Source: Streptomyces chrestomyceticus JCM 4735 (lineage in GTDB: Bacteria; Actinomycetota; Actinomycetes; Streptomycetales; Streptomycetaceae). Taken from it: DNA of 64,000 bases. The stretch is from assembly GCF_003865135.1 (NCBI RefSeq), contig NZ_BHZC01000001.1:4712001-4776000 (forward strand), given 5' to 3'. Below the pieces are notes generated by a model. That model had not been told where the DNA came from. It saw only the letters and a list, made by a program, of their open reading frames with translations, and did not search any database. Positions 25,480 to 34,155 of the stretch are shown one piece after another (positions within the stretch are counted from its first letter, which is position 1; each line of letters opens with the position of its first letter). The translations under genes were made by a program, and so were the position numbers.

Positions 25480-25505
25480 GGAATGCTTGCCCCTTAGGAT
25501 CCGTT
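25480..25505 (+). promoter_or_regulatory. SigR-type promoter of trxB-trxA
   Basis: GGAAT (25480-25484), exactly 18 nt, then GTT (25503-25505): the Streptomyces SigR consensus GGAAT-N18-GTT. It lies 63 nt before the trxB GTG. Thioredoxin genes are established SigR (disulfide stress) targets in S. coelicolor. Confidence 0.85.
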
Positions 25506-25567
25506 GGGTGGGGTGAGAGTTCACCGAGAGCCCCAGCAAGCAGTCGGCAGAGACAAGGAAGACACCC

Positions 25568-26542
25568 GTGAGCGACGTCCGTAACGTGATCATCATCGGC
25601 TCCGGGCCCGCGGGCTACACCGCCGCGCTCTACACCGCCCGTGCCTCCCTGAAGCCGCTGGTTTTCGAGGGCGCCGTCACCGCCGGTGGCGCGCTGATGA
25701 ACACCACCGAGGTGGAGAACTTCCCCGGGTTCCGCGACGGCATCATGGGCCCCGACCTGATGGACAACATGCGTGCCCAGGCCGAGCGCTTCGGCGCCGA
25801 GCTGGTCCCGGACGACGTGGTCGCGGTCGACCTGACCGGTGAGATCAAGACCGTCACCGACACCGCCGGCACCGTGCACCGCGCCAAGGCCGTGATCGTC
25901 ACGACCGGCTCCCAGCACCGCAAGCTGGGCCTGCCCCGTGAGGACGAGCTCTCCGGCCGCGGTGTCTCGTGGTGCGCCACCTGCGACGGGTTCTTCTTCA
26001 AGGACCAGGACATCGCCGTGGTCGGCGGCGGCGACACCGCGATGGAGGAGGCCACCTTCCTCTCCCGCTTCGCCAAGTCGGTCACGATCATCCACCGCCG
26101 TGACACGCTGCGGGCCAGCAAGGCGATGCAGGAACGCGCCTTCGCCGACCCGAAGATCAGCTTCGTCTGGGACAGCGAGGTCGCCGAACTGCACGGCGAG
26201 AACAAGCTCTCCGGCCTGACGCTGCGCAACCTGAAGACCGGCGAGACCTCGGAGTCCCCGGTGACCGGCCTGTTCATCGCGATCGGCCACGACCCGCGCA
26301 CCGAGCTGTTCAAGGGCCAGCTGGAGCTGGACGACGAGGGCTACCTCCAGGTGGAGGCCCCGAGCACCCGTACCAACATCACGGGTGTCTTCGCCGCCGG
26401 CGACGTCGTCGACCACACCTACCGCCAGGCGATCACGGCGGCCGGTACCGGCTGCTCCGCGGCCCTGGACGCCGAGCGGCACCTCGCCGCGCTCTCGGAC
26501 AGCGAGGACGTCCCCGAGCCGGAGAAGACCGCCTCCGCCTGA
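25568..26542 (+). CDS. trxB: Thioredoxin-disulfide reductase
   Basis: The 324-residue flavoenzyme starts with GTG. It has an N-terminal FAD-binding motif ([18 protein letters not shown]), the redox pair Cys-Ala-Thr-Cys in [11 protein letters not shown] (about 136-146), the NADPH-binding [10 protein letters not shown], and a C-terminal FAD motif ([11 protein letters not shown]). It reduces thioredoxin with NADPH in the cytosol. It is followed by trxA after 51 nt and driven by a consensus SigR promoter. Confidence 0.97.
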   Translation: MSDVRNVIIIGSGPAGYTAALYTARASLKPLVFEGAVTAGGALMNTTEVENFPGFRDGIMGPDLMDNMRAQAERFGAELVPDDVVAVDLTGEIKTVTDTAGTVHRAKAVIVTTGSQHRKLGLPREDELSGRGVSWCATCDGFFFKDQDIAVVGGGDTAMEEATFLSRFAKSVTIIHRRDTLRASKAMQERAFADPKISFVWDSEVAELHGENKLSGLTLRNLKTGETSESPVTGLFIAIGHDPRTELFKGQLELDDEGYLQVEAPSTRTNITGVFAAGDVVDHTYRQAITAAGTGCSAALDAERHLAALSDSEDVPEPEKTASA

Positions 26543-26593
26543 CTCCGCCCCTGAACGCCCCCGAGCCCCACCCCACCCAGTAAGGAGACTGCC

Positions 26594-26920
26594 ATGGCCG
26601 GTGCCACGGTGACCGTGACGGACGCCAACTTCGAAGAGGTCGTCCTCAAGAGCGACAAGCCCGTACTCGTGGACTTCTGGGCCACCTGGTGCGGTCCGTG
26701 CCGCCAGATCGCCCCGTCGCTGGAGGCCATCGCCGCCGAGCACGACGAGATCGTCATCGCGAAGCTGAACACCGACGAGAACCCGACCATCACCGCCAAG
26801 TACGGCGTCATGTCGATCCCGACGATGAACGTCTACCAGGGCGGCGAGGTCGTGAAGACCATCGTCGGCGCGAAGCCGAAGGGGGCGCTGGAGCGCGAGC
26901 TGAGCGACTTCCTCGCCTGA
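26594..26920 (+). CDS. trxA: Thioredoxin
   Basis: The 108-residue protein has the canonical active site WCGPC (about 34-38), preceded by VLVDFWAT and followed by cis-Pro in SIPTMNVYQGG. It is a general protein disulfide reductase in the cytosol, recharged by the upstream trxB product. AAGGAG lies before the ATG. A very strong terminator follows. Confidence 0.97.
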   Translation: MAGATVTVTDANFEEVVLKSDKPVLVDFWATWCGPCRQIAPSLEAIAAEHDEIVIAKLNTDENPTITAKYGVMSIPTMNVYQGGEVVKTIVGAKPKGALERELSDFLA

Positions 26921-26937
26921 GCGCACTCCGCGACCCG

Positions 26938-26990
26938 CACGAACGCGAACGGGCCCGCCCCTCCGGGGGCCGGGCCCGTTCGCGTTCGTG
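26938..26990. terminator. Very strong bidirectional terminator between trxA and the GNAT gene
   Basis: A perfect 20-bp inverted repeat (26938-26957 and 26971-26990) with a 13-nt loop, between convergent genes. Confidence 0.88.
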
Positions 26991-27002
26991 CAATCCCGCT
27001 CT

Positions 27003-27620
27003 TCAGAGCGGACGCAGAGCCGGTTCCTTCTGTACCGCGCCCAGGAGACGGTCGAGGGCCATCTCCACGTCTTCCTTCCACGAGATCGTGGTGCGCAGTT
27101 CCAGCCTCAGCCGGGGGAAGCGGGGATGCGGGCGGACCGTCTTGAAGCCGACGGCCAGCAGGTGATCGGCGGGAAGCACGCACGCGGGCTCCGACCAGCG
27201 GGCGTCACCGAACGCCTCGACCGCCTTGAATCCGCGGCGGATGAGGTCCTTGGCCACCGTCTGCACCATCACCCGGCCCAGCCCCTGCCCCTGATACCCC
27301 GGCGTCAGCCACGCCGTGAGGAGCTGTACGGCGTCGGGGGACACCGGGCTCGTGGGGAAGGCCGTGGAGCGCGGTACGTACGCGGGCGGGGCGTACAGCA
27401 CGAAGCCGACCGGGACGTCGTCGACAAGGACCACACGGCCGCAGGAGCCCCACTCCAGAAGGACGGCCGAGATCCAGGCTTCCTTCTCCAGCTCGGGCCG
27501 GCCCGCTCTTACCGCGGCTTCGCCGCTGACGGGGTCCAGTTCCCAGAAAACGCAGGAGCGGCAGCGCTTGGGGAGATCCGGAAGGTTGTCCAGCGTGAGC
27601 GGTACGAGCCGACGGCCCAT
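27003..27620 (-). CDS. GNAT family N-acetyltransferase
   Basis: The product is 205 residues from the ATG at 27620 (MGRRLVPLTLDNLPDLP), preceded by GAGGAC. The frame is open far upstream, but the extension is unconserved in character. The acetyl-CoA binding motif A is visible as LTAWLTPGYQGQGLGRVMVQTVAKDLIRRG (given here only to mark the Q-G-Q-G-L-G loop). Two cysteines near the N-terminus (RCRSCVFWELD) may bind metal. Substrate is unknown. It occupies the position between trxA and parB where mycobacteria have cwlM. Confidence 0.85.
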   Translation of the reverse strand: MGRRLVPLTLDNLPDLPKRCRSCVFWELDPVSGEAAVRAGRPELEKEAWISAVLLEWGSCGRVVLVDDVPVGFVLYAPPAYVPRSTAFPTSPVSPDAVQLLTAWLTPGYQGQGLGRVMVQTVAKDLIRRGFKAVEAFGDARWSEPACVLPADHLLAVGFKTVRPHPRFPRLRLELRTTISWKEDVEMALDRLLGAVQKEPALRPL

Positions 27621-27766
27621 GAAGACAGGTCCTCGCTTCCCTCGCCCGCCGCACCGCGCGATACCGTCCGCACGTCCCGCTCTCTGAGCAGGCCACCGAC
27701 GAAACCACCGACTGCCCCGAGGCCGAAGCCCGCTGCCAGCAGTCCGGTGCGGCTCACCGTTCGCAT
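27509..27766 (-). CDS. Small membrane-anchored hypothetical protein overlapping the GNAT gene
   Basis: This 85-residue frame begins MRTVSRTGLLAAGFGLGAVG, with a hydrophobic Gly/Ala segment (about 9-27) and a charged RERD just after. A well-placed AGGAG is 7 nt before the ATG, the strongest argument that it is translated. The 3' part overlaps the first 112 nt of the GNAT gene in another frame, so the two are probably translationally coupled. The last 40 residues have little conserved character. No function is known to me. Confidence 0.5.
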   Translation of the reverse strand: MRTVSRTGLLAAGFGLGAVGGFVGGLLRERDVRTVSRGAAGEGSEDLSSWAVGSYRSRWTTFRISPSAAAPAFSGNWTPSAAKPR

Positions 27767-27868
27767 GGCTTACTCCTTGTTGTGGGGGTTTCCACGTGGA
27801 TGTGCGCCATACCCGATCGCATCGTATCCACGGTCCGCCCACGCGGGTACCGCCACACAGCAAAGGAC

Positions 27869-27903
27869 GGGCCGTGTTCCGTAATCCGCTGGGAACACGG
27901 CCC
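27869..27903 (-). terminator. Terminator after parB
   Basis: A perfect 12-bp inverted repeat (27869-27880 and 27892-27903) with an 11-nt loop, 24 nt downstream of the parB stop. Confidence 0.75.
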
Positions 27904-27927
27904 GCCCTCCGGGCCCGGGGACTCGGC

Positions 27928-29028
27928 TCAGTCCTCTTCGCCGTTGTCCTCGGTGAGGCTCTTGTCGAGCACCCGGCCCTCGCCGGGGGCCATGGTGCCG
28001 AGAATGCGCTCAAGATCTTCTATCGAGGCGAACTCGACGACGATCTTGCCCTTCTTCTGCCCGAGGTCGACCTTCACCCGGGTCTCGAAGCGGTCGGACA
28101 GCCGGGAGGCGAGGCCCGTCAGGGCGGGGGAGACCCGGGTGCCGGCCCGCGGCTTCTTCGTCTTGGCGGTACCGGCGGGCTCGGAACCCATCAGCCGCAC
28201 GATCTCCTCGACCGAGCGCACCGAGAGTCCTTCGCGAACGATACGGCGCGCCAGCTCCTCCTGCTCGTCCGCGTCGTCCACGCCCAGCAGGGCACGCGCG
28301 TGGCCGGCGGAGAGCACCCCGGAGGCTACCCGGAACTGCACGGACGTCGGGAGCTTCAGCAGCCGCAGGGTGTTGGAGACCTGCGAGCGCGACCGGCCGA
28401 TACGGTCGGCCAGCTCGTCGTGGGTGCAGCTGAAGTCCCGCAGCAGTTGGTCGTAGGCCGCGGCCTCTTCCAGCGGGTTCAACTGGGCCCGGTGGAGATT
28501 CTCCAGCAGGGCGTCCAGCAGCAGCTTCTCGTCGTCGGTCGCACGGACGATCGCCGGGATGCGCTCCAGGCCGGCCTCGCGGCAGGCCCGCCAGCGCCGC
28601 TCGCCCATGATGAGCTCGTACCGCTCGGGGCCGGTCTGCCGGACCACCACCGGCTGGAGGAGCCCGACCTCCTGGATGGAGGTGACCAGCTCGGCAAGTG
28701 CCTCCTCTTCGAAGACCTCACGCGGCTGCCGCGGGTTGGGCGTGATCACGTCGAGCGGCAGCTCGGCGAAGTGCGCCCCCGCCACCTCTCCCGTCACAGC
28801 CGCCGCTGCTTCGGTCTTCTGCGGCTCTTCCGTTTCACGTGAAACACTCCTGACCGCGATCGAGGTGACCTTGGCCGCCGCCACCCCGCGGTCCGGCGGC
28901 ATGGCCGGCACCGCGGACGGCGAGGTCGCTCCCCGGCCCACCACGGGCGCGGTGCTCTCCGCTGCCTGCGGCGCCGCGGGGATCAGCGCACCGAGCCCAC
29001 GGCCCAGTCCTCTACGTCGTTCGCTCAC
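27928..29028 (-). CDS. parB: Chromosome-partitioning protein ParB
   Basis: The 366-residue protein has the ParB/Srx CTP-binding domain ([14 protein letters not shown]; the GERRWRA motif in [14 protein letters not shown]) and a helix-turn-helix that recognises parS ([21 protein letters not shown]). The C-terminal dimerisation domain ends in an acidic tail. The N-terminal about 75 residues are disordered and contain V-S-R-E-T encoded by an internal parS. It spreads from parS as a CTP clamp and, in Streptomyces, organises origins in sporulating hyphae. Its start overlaps the parA stop by 4 nt. Confidence 0.97.
   Translation of the reverse strand: MSERRRGLGRGLGALIPAAPQAAESTAPVVGRGATSPSAVPAMPPDRGVAAAKVTSIAVRSVSRETEEPQKTEAAAAVTGEVAGAHFAELPLDVITPNPRQPREVFEEEALAELVTSIQEVGLLQPVVVRQTGPERYELIMGERRWRACREAGLERIPAIVRATDDEKLLLDALLENLHRAQLNPLEEAAAYDQLLRDFSCTHDELADRIGRSRSQVSNTLRLLKLPTSVQFRVASGVLSAGHARALLGVDDADEQEELARRIVREGLSVRSVEEIVRLMGSEPAGTAKTKKPRAGTRVSPALTGLASRLSDRFETRVKVDLGQKKGKIVVEFASIEDLERILGTMAPGEGRVLDKSLTEDNGEED
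28832..28845. other. parS site 6 (inside parB)
   Basis: A perfect GTTTCACGTGAAAC within the disordered N-terminal coding region of parB, read as V-S-R-E-T. Confidence 0.93.
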
Positions 29029-30101
29029 TGATTCCCCTCCGACATGCTGTGCTGTGGTTCGTAGTTCACGGTGAGTCCCTCGGAGCCGATCCCGGCCTGA
29101 GCGACCCCGCGCAAGGCAATCTCCCGGGCCGCCTCAAGGTAGGACAGCGAGCCGCTGGAACCCGGGTCATAGGTGAGGACGGTCTGCCCGTAGCTGGGCG
29201 CCTCGGAGATACGCACCGAACGGGGGATGCTGGTGCGCAGCACCTCGCTGCCGAAGTGGTTACGCACCTCCTCCGCGACCTGGGAGGCCAGCCGGGTGCG
29301 ACCGTCGTACATGGTGAGCAGGATCGTCGACACATGGAGCTTGGGGTTGAGGTGCCCGCGCACCAGGTCGACGTTGCGCTGCAGTTGGCCGAGCCCTTCC
29401 AGCGCGTAGTACTCGCACTGGATCGGGATCAGTACCTCGGCACCCGCGACCAGTGCGTTGACGGTCAGCAGGCCGAGCGACGGCGGGCAGTCGATGAGGA
29501 TGTAGTCCAGCGGCTGTTCGTAGGCCTTGATGGCCCGGTCCAGCCGGCTTTCCCGTGCCACCAGCGAGACCAGCTCGATCTCGGCGCCGGCCAGGTCGAT
29601 GGTGGCCGGCGCACAGAACAGCCCCTCCACGTCGGGCACCGGAACCACGACATCGGCCAGCGGCTTGCTCTCCACCAGCACGTCGTAGATGGAGGGAACT
29701 TCGGCATGATGGTCGATACCCAGGGCCGTGGAGGCATTGCCCTGCGGATCGAGGTCGATGACCAGGACGCGGGCACCGTGCAGAGCCAGCGAGGCGGCAA
29801 GGTTGACCGTCGTGGTGGTCTTGCCGACCCCGCCCTTCTGGTTGGCGACCACCATGACCCGGGTGTTCTCGGGCCGGGGCAGGGCTTCTCCGGTGCGGCC
29901 AAGCGTCTGAACCGCCAGCTGAGCTGCACGACCGATCGGGGTGTCGTCCATGGGGGACGGCGTTTCACGTGAAACGTCATCCCTGAGCGACTCGCTACGG
30001 GGACCGGGGACCGGATCGGTCATCGGGCCCGCGATGTTGGCGTCGGACCGCAAGGATTCACTCTCCTCGACATCAGGCTCGCAGTGCTCAGAGCCTGCCA
30101 T
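29025..30101 (-). CDS. parA: Chromosome-partitioning ATPase ParA (Soj)
   Basis: The catalytic core is unmistakable: [21 protein letters not shown] (deviant Walker A), [10 protein letters not shown], and [19 protein letters not shown] give the ATG at 30101 ([10 protein letters not shown]) as the start, making 358 residues. The frame is open to a GTG at 30263 that coincides with a parS site, and an ATG at 30023 is also possible; no candidate has a strong ribosome-binding site. ParA polymerises on DNA to place ParB-parS complexes and is tip-associated in Streptomyces hyphae. Its stop overlaps the parB start (ATGA). Confidence 0.95.
   Translation of the reverse strand: MAGSEHCEPDVEESESLRSDANIAGPMTDPVPGPRSESLRDDVSRETPSPMDDTPIGRAAQLAVQTLGRTGEALPRPENTRVMVVANQKGGVGKTTTTVNLAASLALHGARVLVIDLDPQGNASTALGIDHHAEVPSIYDVLVESKPLADVVVPVPDVEGLFCAPATIDLAGAEIELVSLVARESRLDRAIKAYEQPLDYILIDCPPSLGLLTVNALVAGAEVLIPIQCEYYALEGLGQLQRNVDLVRGHLNPKLHVSTILLTMYDGRTRLASQVAEEVRNHFGSEVLRTSIPRSVRISEAPSYGQTVLTYDPGSSGSLSYLEAAREIALRGVAQAGIGSEGLTVNYEPQHSMSEGNQ
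29962..29975. other. parS site 7 (inside parA)
   Basis: A perfect GTTTCACGTGAAAC in the disordered N-terminal coding region of parA, read in frame as V-S-R-E-T. Confidence 0.93.
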
Positions 30102-30247
30102 GCTTTCGGTGTCGTGAACCAGTGAGGTCCGCTCTCCTGTGGATGAACCCACCTCTGTGGATACTTCCGTCACCCCTGGGGGCTTCCGGTCACGCGGCGC
30201 GGCAGCCGCGCGACCACGGCTGATGATTCCATGCAGCAGAGAACGAC

Positions 30248-30261
30248 GTTTCACGTGAAAC
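30248..30261. other. parS site 8 (parA upstream region)
   Basis: A perfect GTTTCACGTGAAAC at the 5' end of the parA frame in the rsmG-parA gap. ParB bound here could influence parAB transcription (inference). Confidence 0.93.
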
Positions 30262-30355
30262 ACGATGACAGCGTTGCGTCCGTTTTGTACGCGACACTCC
30301 GCTTTGTGTCGTTTTGTTGGTTTGGCTGGGGTAGTCAGCAGGGCTACCGCCCCGC

Positions 30356-31081
30356 TCAGCGGCGCCGCCCCCGCTGCGCCCGGCTGGGCCGGGCCGCCTT
30401 CGCACGCTTGGCCGCGAACCGCACACCGCCAGGGCTCTCGCCGACCTCGACACGGACCACGGTCGACAGCGGATCCACGACCCCTTCACCGACCTGGACC
30501 ACCGAGGTCTCCACGACACCGAGCTTGCTCAGCGCGGCGCGGGCCCCCTTCAGCTCCTCCTCGGCCGTGTCCCCCTTGAGCGCCAGCATCTCGCCGTAGG
30601 GACGCAGCAGCGGAACACCCCAGCCCGCCAGCCGGTCGAGCGGCGCCACCGCACGCGCCGTCACCACATGCACCTGCGGAAGCTTGCCCATGACCTCTTC
30701 CGCGCGGCCGCGCACCACCGTGACATGGTCCAGCCCGAGCAGCTCGACCACCTCCAGCAGGAAGTTCGTCCGCCGCAGCAGCGGCTCCAGCAGCGTGATC
30801 TTGAGGTCCGGCCGCACCAGGGCCAGCGGAATGCCCGGCAGCCCCGCGCCCGAGCCGACATCACAGACGGTGACGCCCTCGGGCACCACCTCGGAGAGCA
30901 CCGCGCAGTTCAGCAGGTGCCGCTCCCACAGCCGCGGCACCTCACGCGGGCCGATCAGACCTCTGCGTACGCCCGCGTCGGCGAGCAGCTCGCCGTAGCG
31001 CACGGCCTCCGGAAAAAGCTCACCGAACACCTCACGCGCCACATCCGGCGCCGGTGGGAGCTCCGCTGCTGCGTCCGTCAC
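30356..31081 (-). CDS. rsmG: 16S rRNA (guanine-527-N7)-methyltransferase RsmG (GidB)
   Basis: The 241-residue protein starts with GTG, with AGGAAGGG 10 nt before. The SAM-binding motif VCDVGSGAGLPGIPLALVRP (about 70-90), RHLLNCAVL and VTARAVAPLDRL are typical. It methylates G527 of 16S rRNA; loss gives low-level streptomycin resistance and, in Streptomyces, can raise antibiotic production. It sits between jag and parA as in most actinobacteria. The C-terminal 40 residues are basic and probably disordered. Confidence 0.96.
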   Translation of the reverse strand: MTDAAAELPPAPDVAREVFGELFPEAVRYGELLADAGVRRGLIGPREVPRLWERHLLNCAVLSEVVPEGVTVCDVGSGAGLPGIPLALVRPDLKITLLEPLLRRTNFLLEVVELLGLDHVTVVRGRAEEVMGKLPQVHVVTARAVAPLDRLAGWGVPLLRPYGEMLALKGDTAEEELKGARAALSKLGVVETSVVQVGEGVVDPLSTVVRVEVGESPGGVRFAAKRAKAARPSRAQRGRRR

Positions 31082-31125
31082 GGGAAACGCCCTTCCTCTG
31101 GACTGTTATAAGGCTGACAAGATGT

Positions 31126-31152
31126 GGCCCCGCCTGCGAGACAGACGGGGCC
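31126..31152 (-). terminator. Hairpin between jag and rsmG
   Basis: An 11-bp stem with one mismatch (31126-31136 and 31142-31152) in the 102-nt gap between two leftward genes. It may be a partial terminator or a processing site. Confidence 0.5.
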
Positions 31153-31183
31153 GGTGACATCAAGCGGTGCGGGGCTCTGGCCG

Positions 31184-31717
31184 TCAGGCCGGGAGGACCA
31201 CCACACACCGCTGGGGCTCTTCGCCCTCGGACTCGCTGCGCAGCCCTGCGGCCGCCACCGCGTCGTGCACGACCTTGCGCTCGAAGGGGGTCATGGCCTT
31301 CAGCTTCACCGGCTCGCCGGTGCCCTTGGCCTCCTCCGCCGCCTCGGCGCCCAGCTCCGCGAGCTCCTCGCGCTTCTGGGCCCGGTACCCGGCGATGTCC
31401 AGCATCAGACGGCTGCGGTCACCGGTCTCCCGGTGCACCGCGAGCCGGGTCAGCTCCTGGAGCGCCTCCAGCACCTCACCGTCCCGGCCCACCAGCTTCT
31501 GCAGGTCACGGCTGGTCGAGTCGCTGATGATCGACACAGCGGCGCGGTCGGCCTCGACGTCCATGTCGATGTCGCCGTCGAGGTCGGCGATGTCCAGCAG
31601 GCCTTCGAGGTAGTCGGCCGCGATCTCGCCCTCCTGCTCCAGGCGGGTGAGGGTGTCGGTCCCCTCGGCGGCCGGGGTCCCCCCTGTCGACGACGAGGGG
31701 CGGGTCGTGTCCGTCAC
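31184..31717 (-). CDS. jag: Jag/KhpB (EloR) RNA-binding protein
   Basis: The 177-residue protein has a disordered start, a KH-II domain (about 30-105, with the GRDGEVLEALQEL loop in place of GKxG), and a C-terminal R3H domain (about 110-175; MTPFERKVVHDAVA). These RNA-binding proteins affect cell elongation in Firmicutes. It lies 14 nt downstream of yidC, the standard rpmH-rnpA-yidD-yidC-jag order. GGAG precedes the start. Confidence 0.93.
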   Translation of the reverse strand: MTDTTRPSSSTGGTPAAEGTDTLTRLEQEGEIAADYLEGLLDIADLDGDIDMDVEADRAAVSIISDSTSRDLQKLVGRDGEVLEALQELTRLAVHRETGDRSRLMLDIAGYRAQKREELAELGAEAAEEAKGTGEPVKLKAMTPFERKVVHDAVAAAGLRSESEGEEPQRCVVVLPA

Positions 31718-31731
31718 GGAAGGACTCCTTC

Positions 31732-32922
31732 TTACTTCTTGGACGGGTGCTTGGGCCGCTGCTGGCCCTTGCGCTGTCCAGACTTGGCGTTACGGGAGCC
31801 GGAGGCGGAGGAGCCGCCCTTCGGCTTGCTGTCCTGAGGTGCCTGCTTCTCCAGGGACTGCTTCTTCGAAGCGTCCGAGCCGGAGGCGTCGGAAGCGCTG
31901 GAGCCGGACCCCGCCCGGGTGCGCCGCTGCGCACCGGCGCCACCGGCGGGCTTGCCGCCGGCCTGCTTGCCGCCGGCGGCGGGCTGGGTCTGGCGCTGGG
32001 ACTTGCTCTGCCGCTTGGGCTGCTGCCGGTTCTGGCGCGCCTCCTCGGCGACCTTCTTGGCCTCGACCTCGGCCGGGTCCTCCTTGAGCTTGCCCTTGGC
32101 GCGCAGTCGCTGCTGACGCTCCTCGAACGCCTTGCTGCCCGGGGTGGGGTTCCGGCGGATGACGAACATCTGCTGGCCCATGGTCCAGACGTTGGTGGTC
32201 AGCCAGTACAGGAGAACGCCGACGGGGAAGCCGGGGAAGCCGATACCGAAGACGGCGAACATGATCGGGAAGACGTACATCAGCATCTTCTGCTGCTGCA
32301 TGAACGGCGTCTTCACCGTCAGGTCGACGTTCTTGGTCATCAACTGGCGCTGCGTGTAGAACTGCGACGCCGACATCAGGACGATCATGATGACGGTGAC
32401 CACGCGGACGTCGGTGACCGACGCACCCAGAGACTGGATCTTCTCCGGGGTGTCCAGGAACTTCGCGGCCAGCGGCGCGCCGAAGATGTGCGCCTTCTGC
32501 GCGCTCTCCAGCAGCGACTGGTTGATGACGCCGACCGTCTGGTTGTTCGCGATGTGGCTGAGGACCTGGTACAGCGAGATGAAGAACGGCGACTGCGCCA
32601 GGATCGGCAGGCAACTGGAGAGCGGGTTGGTGCCCGTCTCCTTGTACAGCTTCATCATCTCTTCGGACTGACGCTGCTTGTCGCTCTTGTAGCGCTCCTG
32701 GATCGCCTTCATCTTCGGCTGGAGCGCCTGCATGTTCCGCGTCGACTTGATCTGCTTCACGAAGAGCGGGATCAGGCAGACACGGATCAGCACCACCAGC
32801 GAGACGATGGACAGACCCCACGCCGCGCCACTGTTCTCGTCGAAGATGAGGCTGTAGAACGAGTGGAACTGGACGATGATCCAGGAAACTGCGTAATAGA
32901 GAGGACTGAGGATCGTGTCCAC
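31732..32922 (-). CDS. yidC: Membrane protein insertase YidC (Oxa1 family)
   Basis: The 396-residue protein shows the five-helix Oxa1/YidC core: a first helix near residue 8, the hydrophilic groove region with conserved Arg in the second ([14 protein letters not shown], about 44-57), a helical hairpin ([16 protein letters not shown]), and [20 protein letters not shown]. The C-terminal 130 residues are highly basic and Gln-rich, consistent with ribosome contact. It inserts membrane proteins alone or with SecYEG. It is 3 nt from yidD. Confidence 0.96.
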   Translation of the reverse strand: MDTILSPLYYAVSWIIVQFHSFYSLIFDENSGAAWGLSIVSLVVLIRVCLIPLFVKQIKSTRNMQALQPKMKAIQERYKSDKQRQSEEMMKLYKETGTNPLSSCLPILAQSPFFISLYQVLSHIANNQTVGVINQSLLESAQKAHIFGAPLAAKFLDTPEKIQSLGASVTDVRVVTVIMIVLMSASQFYTQRQLMTKNVDLTVKTPFMQQQKMLMYVFPIMFAVFGIGFPGFPVGVLLYWLTTNVWTMGQQMFVIRRNPTPGSKAFEERQQRLRAKGKLKEDPAEVEAKKVAEEARQNRQQPKRQSKSQRQTQPAAGGKQAGGKPAGGAGAQRRTRAGSGSSASDASGSDASKKQSLEKQAPQDSKPKGGSSASGSRNAKSGQRKGQQRPKHPSKK

Positions 32923-32925
32923 GAA

Positions 32926-33243
32926 TCAGGCTCCTTGGGCGGTGGGCTGAGTCTCAGGCTGTGCGGCAGGCTCAGGGACGGTGGACCCGCCCAGGCGGCT
33001 CCTCAGCCGCCGATGCCAGACCGGACGCTTCCGGGGTGGAACGTGGTCGACGCCACCGGGCGACCACGGGTTGCAACGCAGGATGCGCCAAGCCGTCAGC
33101 GCGGTCCCTTTCACCGCGCCGTGCCGGTCGATGGCCGTGTAGCCATAGTGGGAGCACGACGGGTAGTACCGGCAGACCGGCCCCAGCAGGGGGCTGATGG
33201 TCCACTGGTACAGCTTGATCAACAGCAGCAGCGGGTACTTCAC
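32926..33243 (-). CDS. yidD: Membrane protein insertion efficiency factor YidD
   Basis: The 105-residue protein contains the YidD signature: an amphipathic N-terminal segment ([16 protein letters not shown]), [11 protein letters not shown] with conserved cysteines, and [17 protein letters not shown]. It assists YidC-dependent insertion at the inner membrane face. It overlaps rnpA by 4 nt. The Pro/Glu tail beyond about residue 85 is variable. Confidence 0.95.
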   Translation of the reverse strand: MKYPLLLLIKLYQWTISPLLGPVCRYYPSCSHYGYTAIDRHGAVKGTALTAWRILRCNPWSPGGVDHVPPRKRPVWHRRLRSRLGGSTVPEPAAQPETQPTAQGA

Positions 33244-33638
33244 CGCGGCTCCCTCCCCTGACCTCGGGTGGGGGGAACTCCATCCAGCAGCCGCTGCAGC
33301 GCGGTGTCCAGGTCACGGGCCAGTTGATCGTGGTCCGCATCGCCCGCGCCGGGCAGCGCCCGTACGACAACCAGGCTACCGGCGGGCAGCCGGTCCAGCC
33401 GGTCGCGCACGAGGTGGCGCAGCCGTCGTTTGACCTTGTTGCGGACCACGGCACCGCCGATGGCCTTGCTCACGACGAAACCCGCACGCGCCGGGGGAGG
33501 GCTCTCCCCCGCTGCGTGCGGGTCCGTTGCACCGCTGCGTAGATGGACGACGAGGAGCGGGCGCCCGGCCCTGCGTCCCCGGCGTACCGCGGTCGCAAAG
33601 TCCTCGCGCCGCCTCAGCCGATGCTCGGTAGGCAGCAC
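33240..33638 (-). CDS. rnpA: Ribonuclease P protein component
   Basis: The 132-residue protein starts with GTG ([21 protein letters not shown]). The RNR motif is seen as [17 protein letters not shown] (about 64-80), which binds the P RNA and the precursor-tRNA leader. It supports 5' maturation of tRNAs. It follows rpmH in the leftward operon. Confidence 0.96.
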   Translation of the reverse strand: MLPTEHRLRRREDFATAVRRGRRAGRPLLVVHLRSGATDPHAAGESPPPARAGFVVSKAIGGAVVRNKVKRRLRHLVRDRLDRLPAGSLVVVRALPGAGDADHDQLARDLDTALQRLLDGVPPTRGQGREPR

Positions 33639-33659
33639 GTCATGGACCTAGCTCAGGGC

Positions 33660-33797
33660 TCAGGCCGACAGGCGGGCGCGACCCTTGCCACGGCGGGACG
33701 CGAGGATCGCGCGGCCGGCACGGGTACGCATCCGCAGGCGGAAGCCGTGGGTCTTGGCGCGACGACGGTTGTTCGGCTGGAAGGTGCGCTTGCTCAC
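33660..33797 (-). CDS. rpmH: 50S ribosomal protein L34
   Basis: A 45-residue basic protein from the GTG at 33797: [19 protein letters not shown] and onward to [10 protein letters not shown], the universal L34 sequence. The longer open frame to 33935 is not conserved. It is the first gene of the leftward rpmH-rnpA-yidD-yidC-jag-rsmG-parAB series, divergent from dnaA. Its promoter lies in 33798-34155. Confidence 0.97.
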   Translation of the reverse strand: MSKRTFQPNNRRRAKTHGFRLRMRTRAGRAILASRRGKGRARLSA

Positions 33798-34155
33798 TCG
33801 GGGGCTCCAGAGATGCTTGGTGTCTCCGGGGAGACAGGTGTGGGGCGTCGACTGGCTGTCACCGTGCGCCCACGAGTAGCTCGCAACGCCCGAGTGCACC
33901 GCTACTTCGATCACTTGAGCGCGATCTTTGCCCATCGGAGGCAGGCGGCAGCAGCCATCGACAACTCGACCTGGTTACGGTACGCGCGGCGGCGTCATCC
34001 GGTCAAACCGGCCCTCGGCCGGGACACACTATGCACAGCCTGTGGACAACAACTTGAATCACCAGGGTCGCCCTGACTACCGTGGGTCAACTCCGATTCC
34101 TTCCCGCCCGTCCTGAGAATCACACATTCGTGGGACCAGTGAGAGAGCGTGCTCT
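33798..34155. promoter_or_regulatory. Divergent rpmH-dnaA promoter region
   Basis: The 358-nt gap holds the outward promoters for rpmH and dnaA. It contains at least one strong DnaA box (34041-34049) about 110 nt before the dnaA start, with an imperfect box-like sequence just before it. I could not assign -35/-10 elements with confidence. Confidence 0.6.
34041..34049 (-). promoter_or_regulatory. DnaA box in the dnaA promoter region
   Basis: TGTGGACAA, the reverse complement of the Streptomyces DnaA box TTGTCCACA. It is suited to autoregulation of dnaA. Confidence 0.8.

Noticed and set aside
29025..30263. GTG at 30263 as the parA start
   Set aside because: It lies within a parS palindrome, has no ribosome-binding site, and would add about 54 residues of unconserved sequence. 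It is not fully excluded.
33543..34076. A plus-strand frame across rnpA, rpmH and the dnaA promoter
   Set aside because: It crosses two certain genes and a promoter region and has no start signal.
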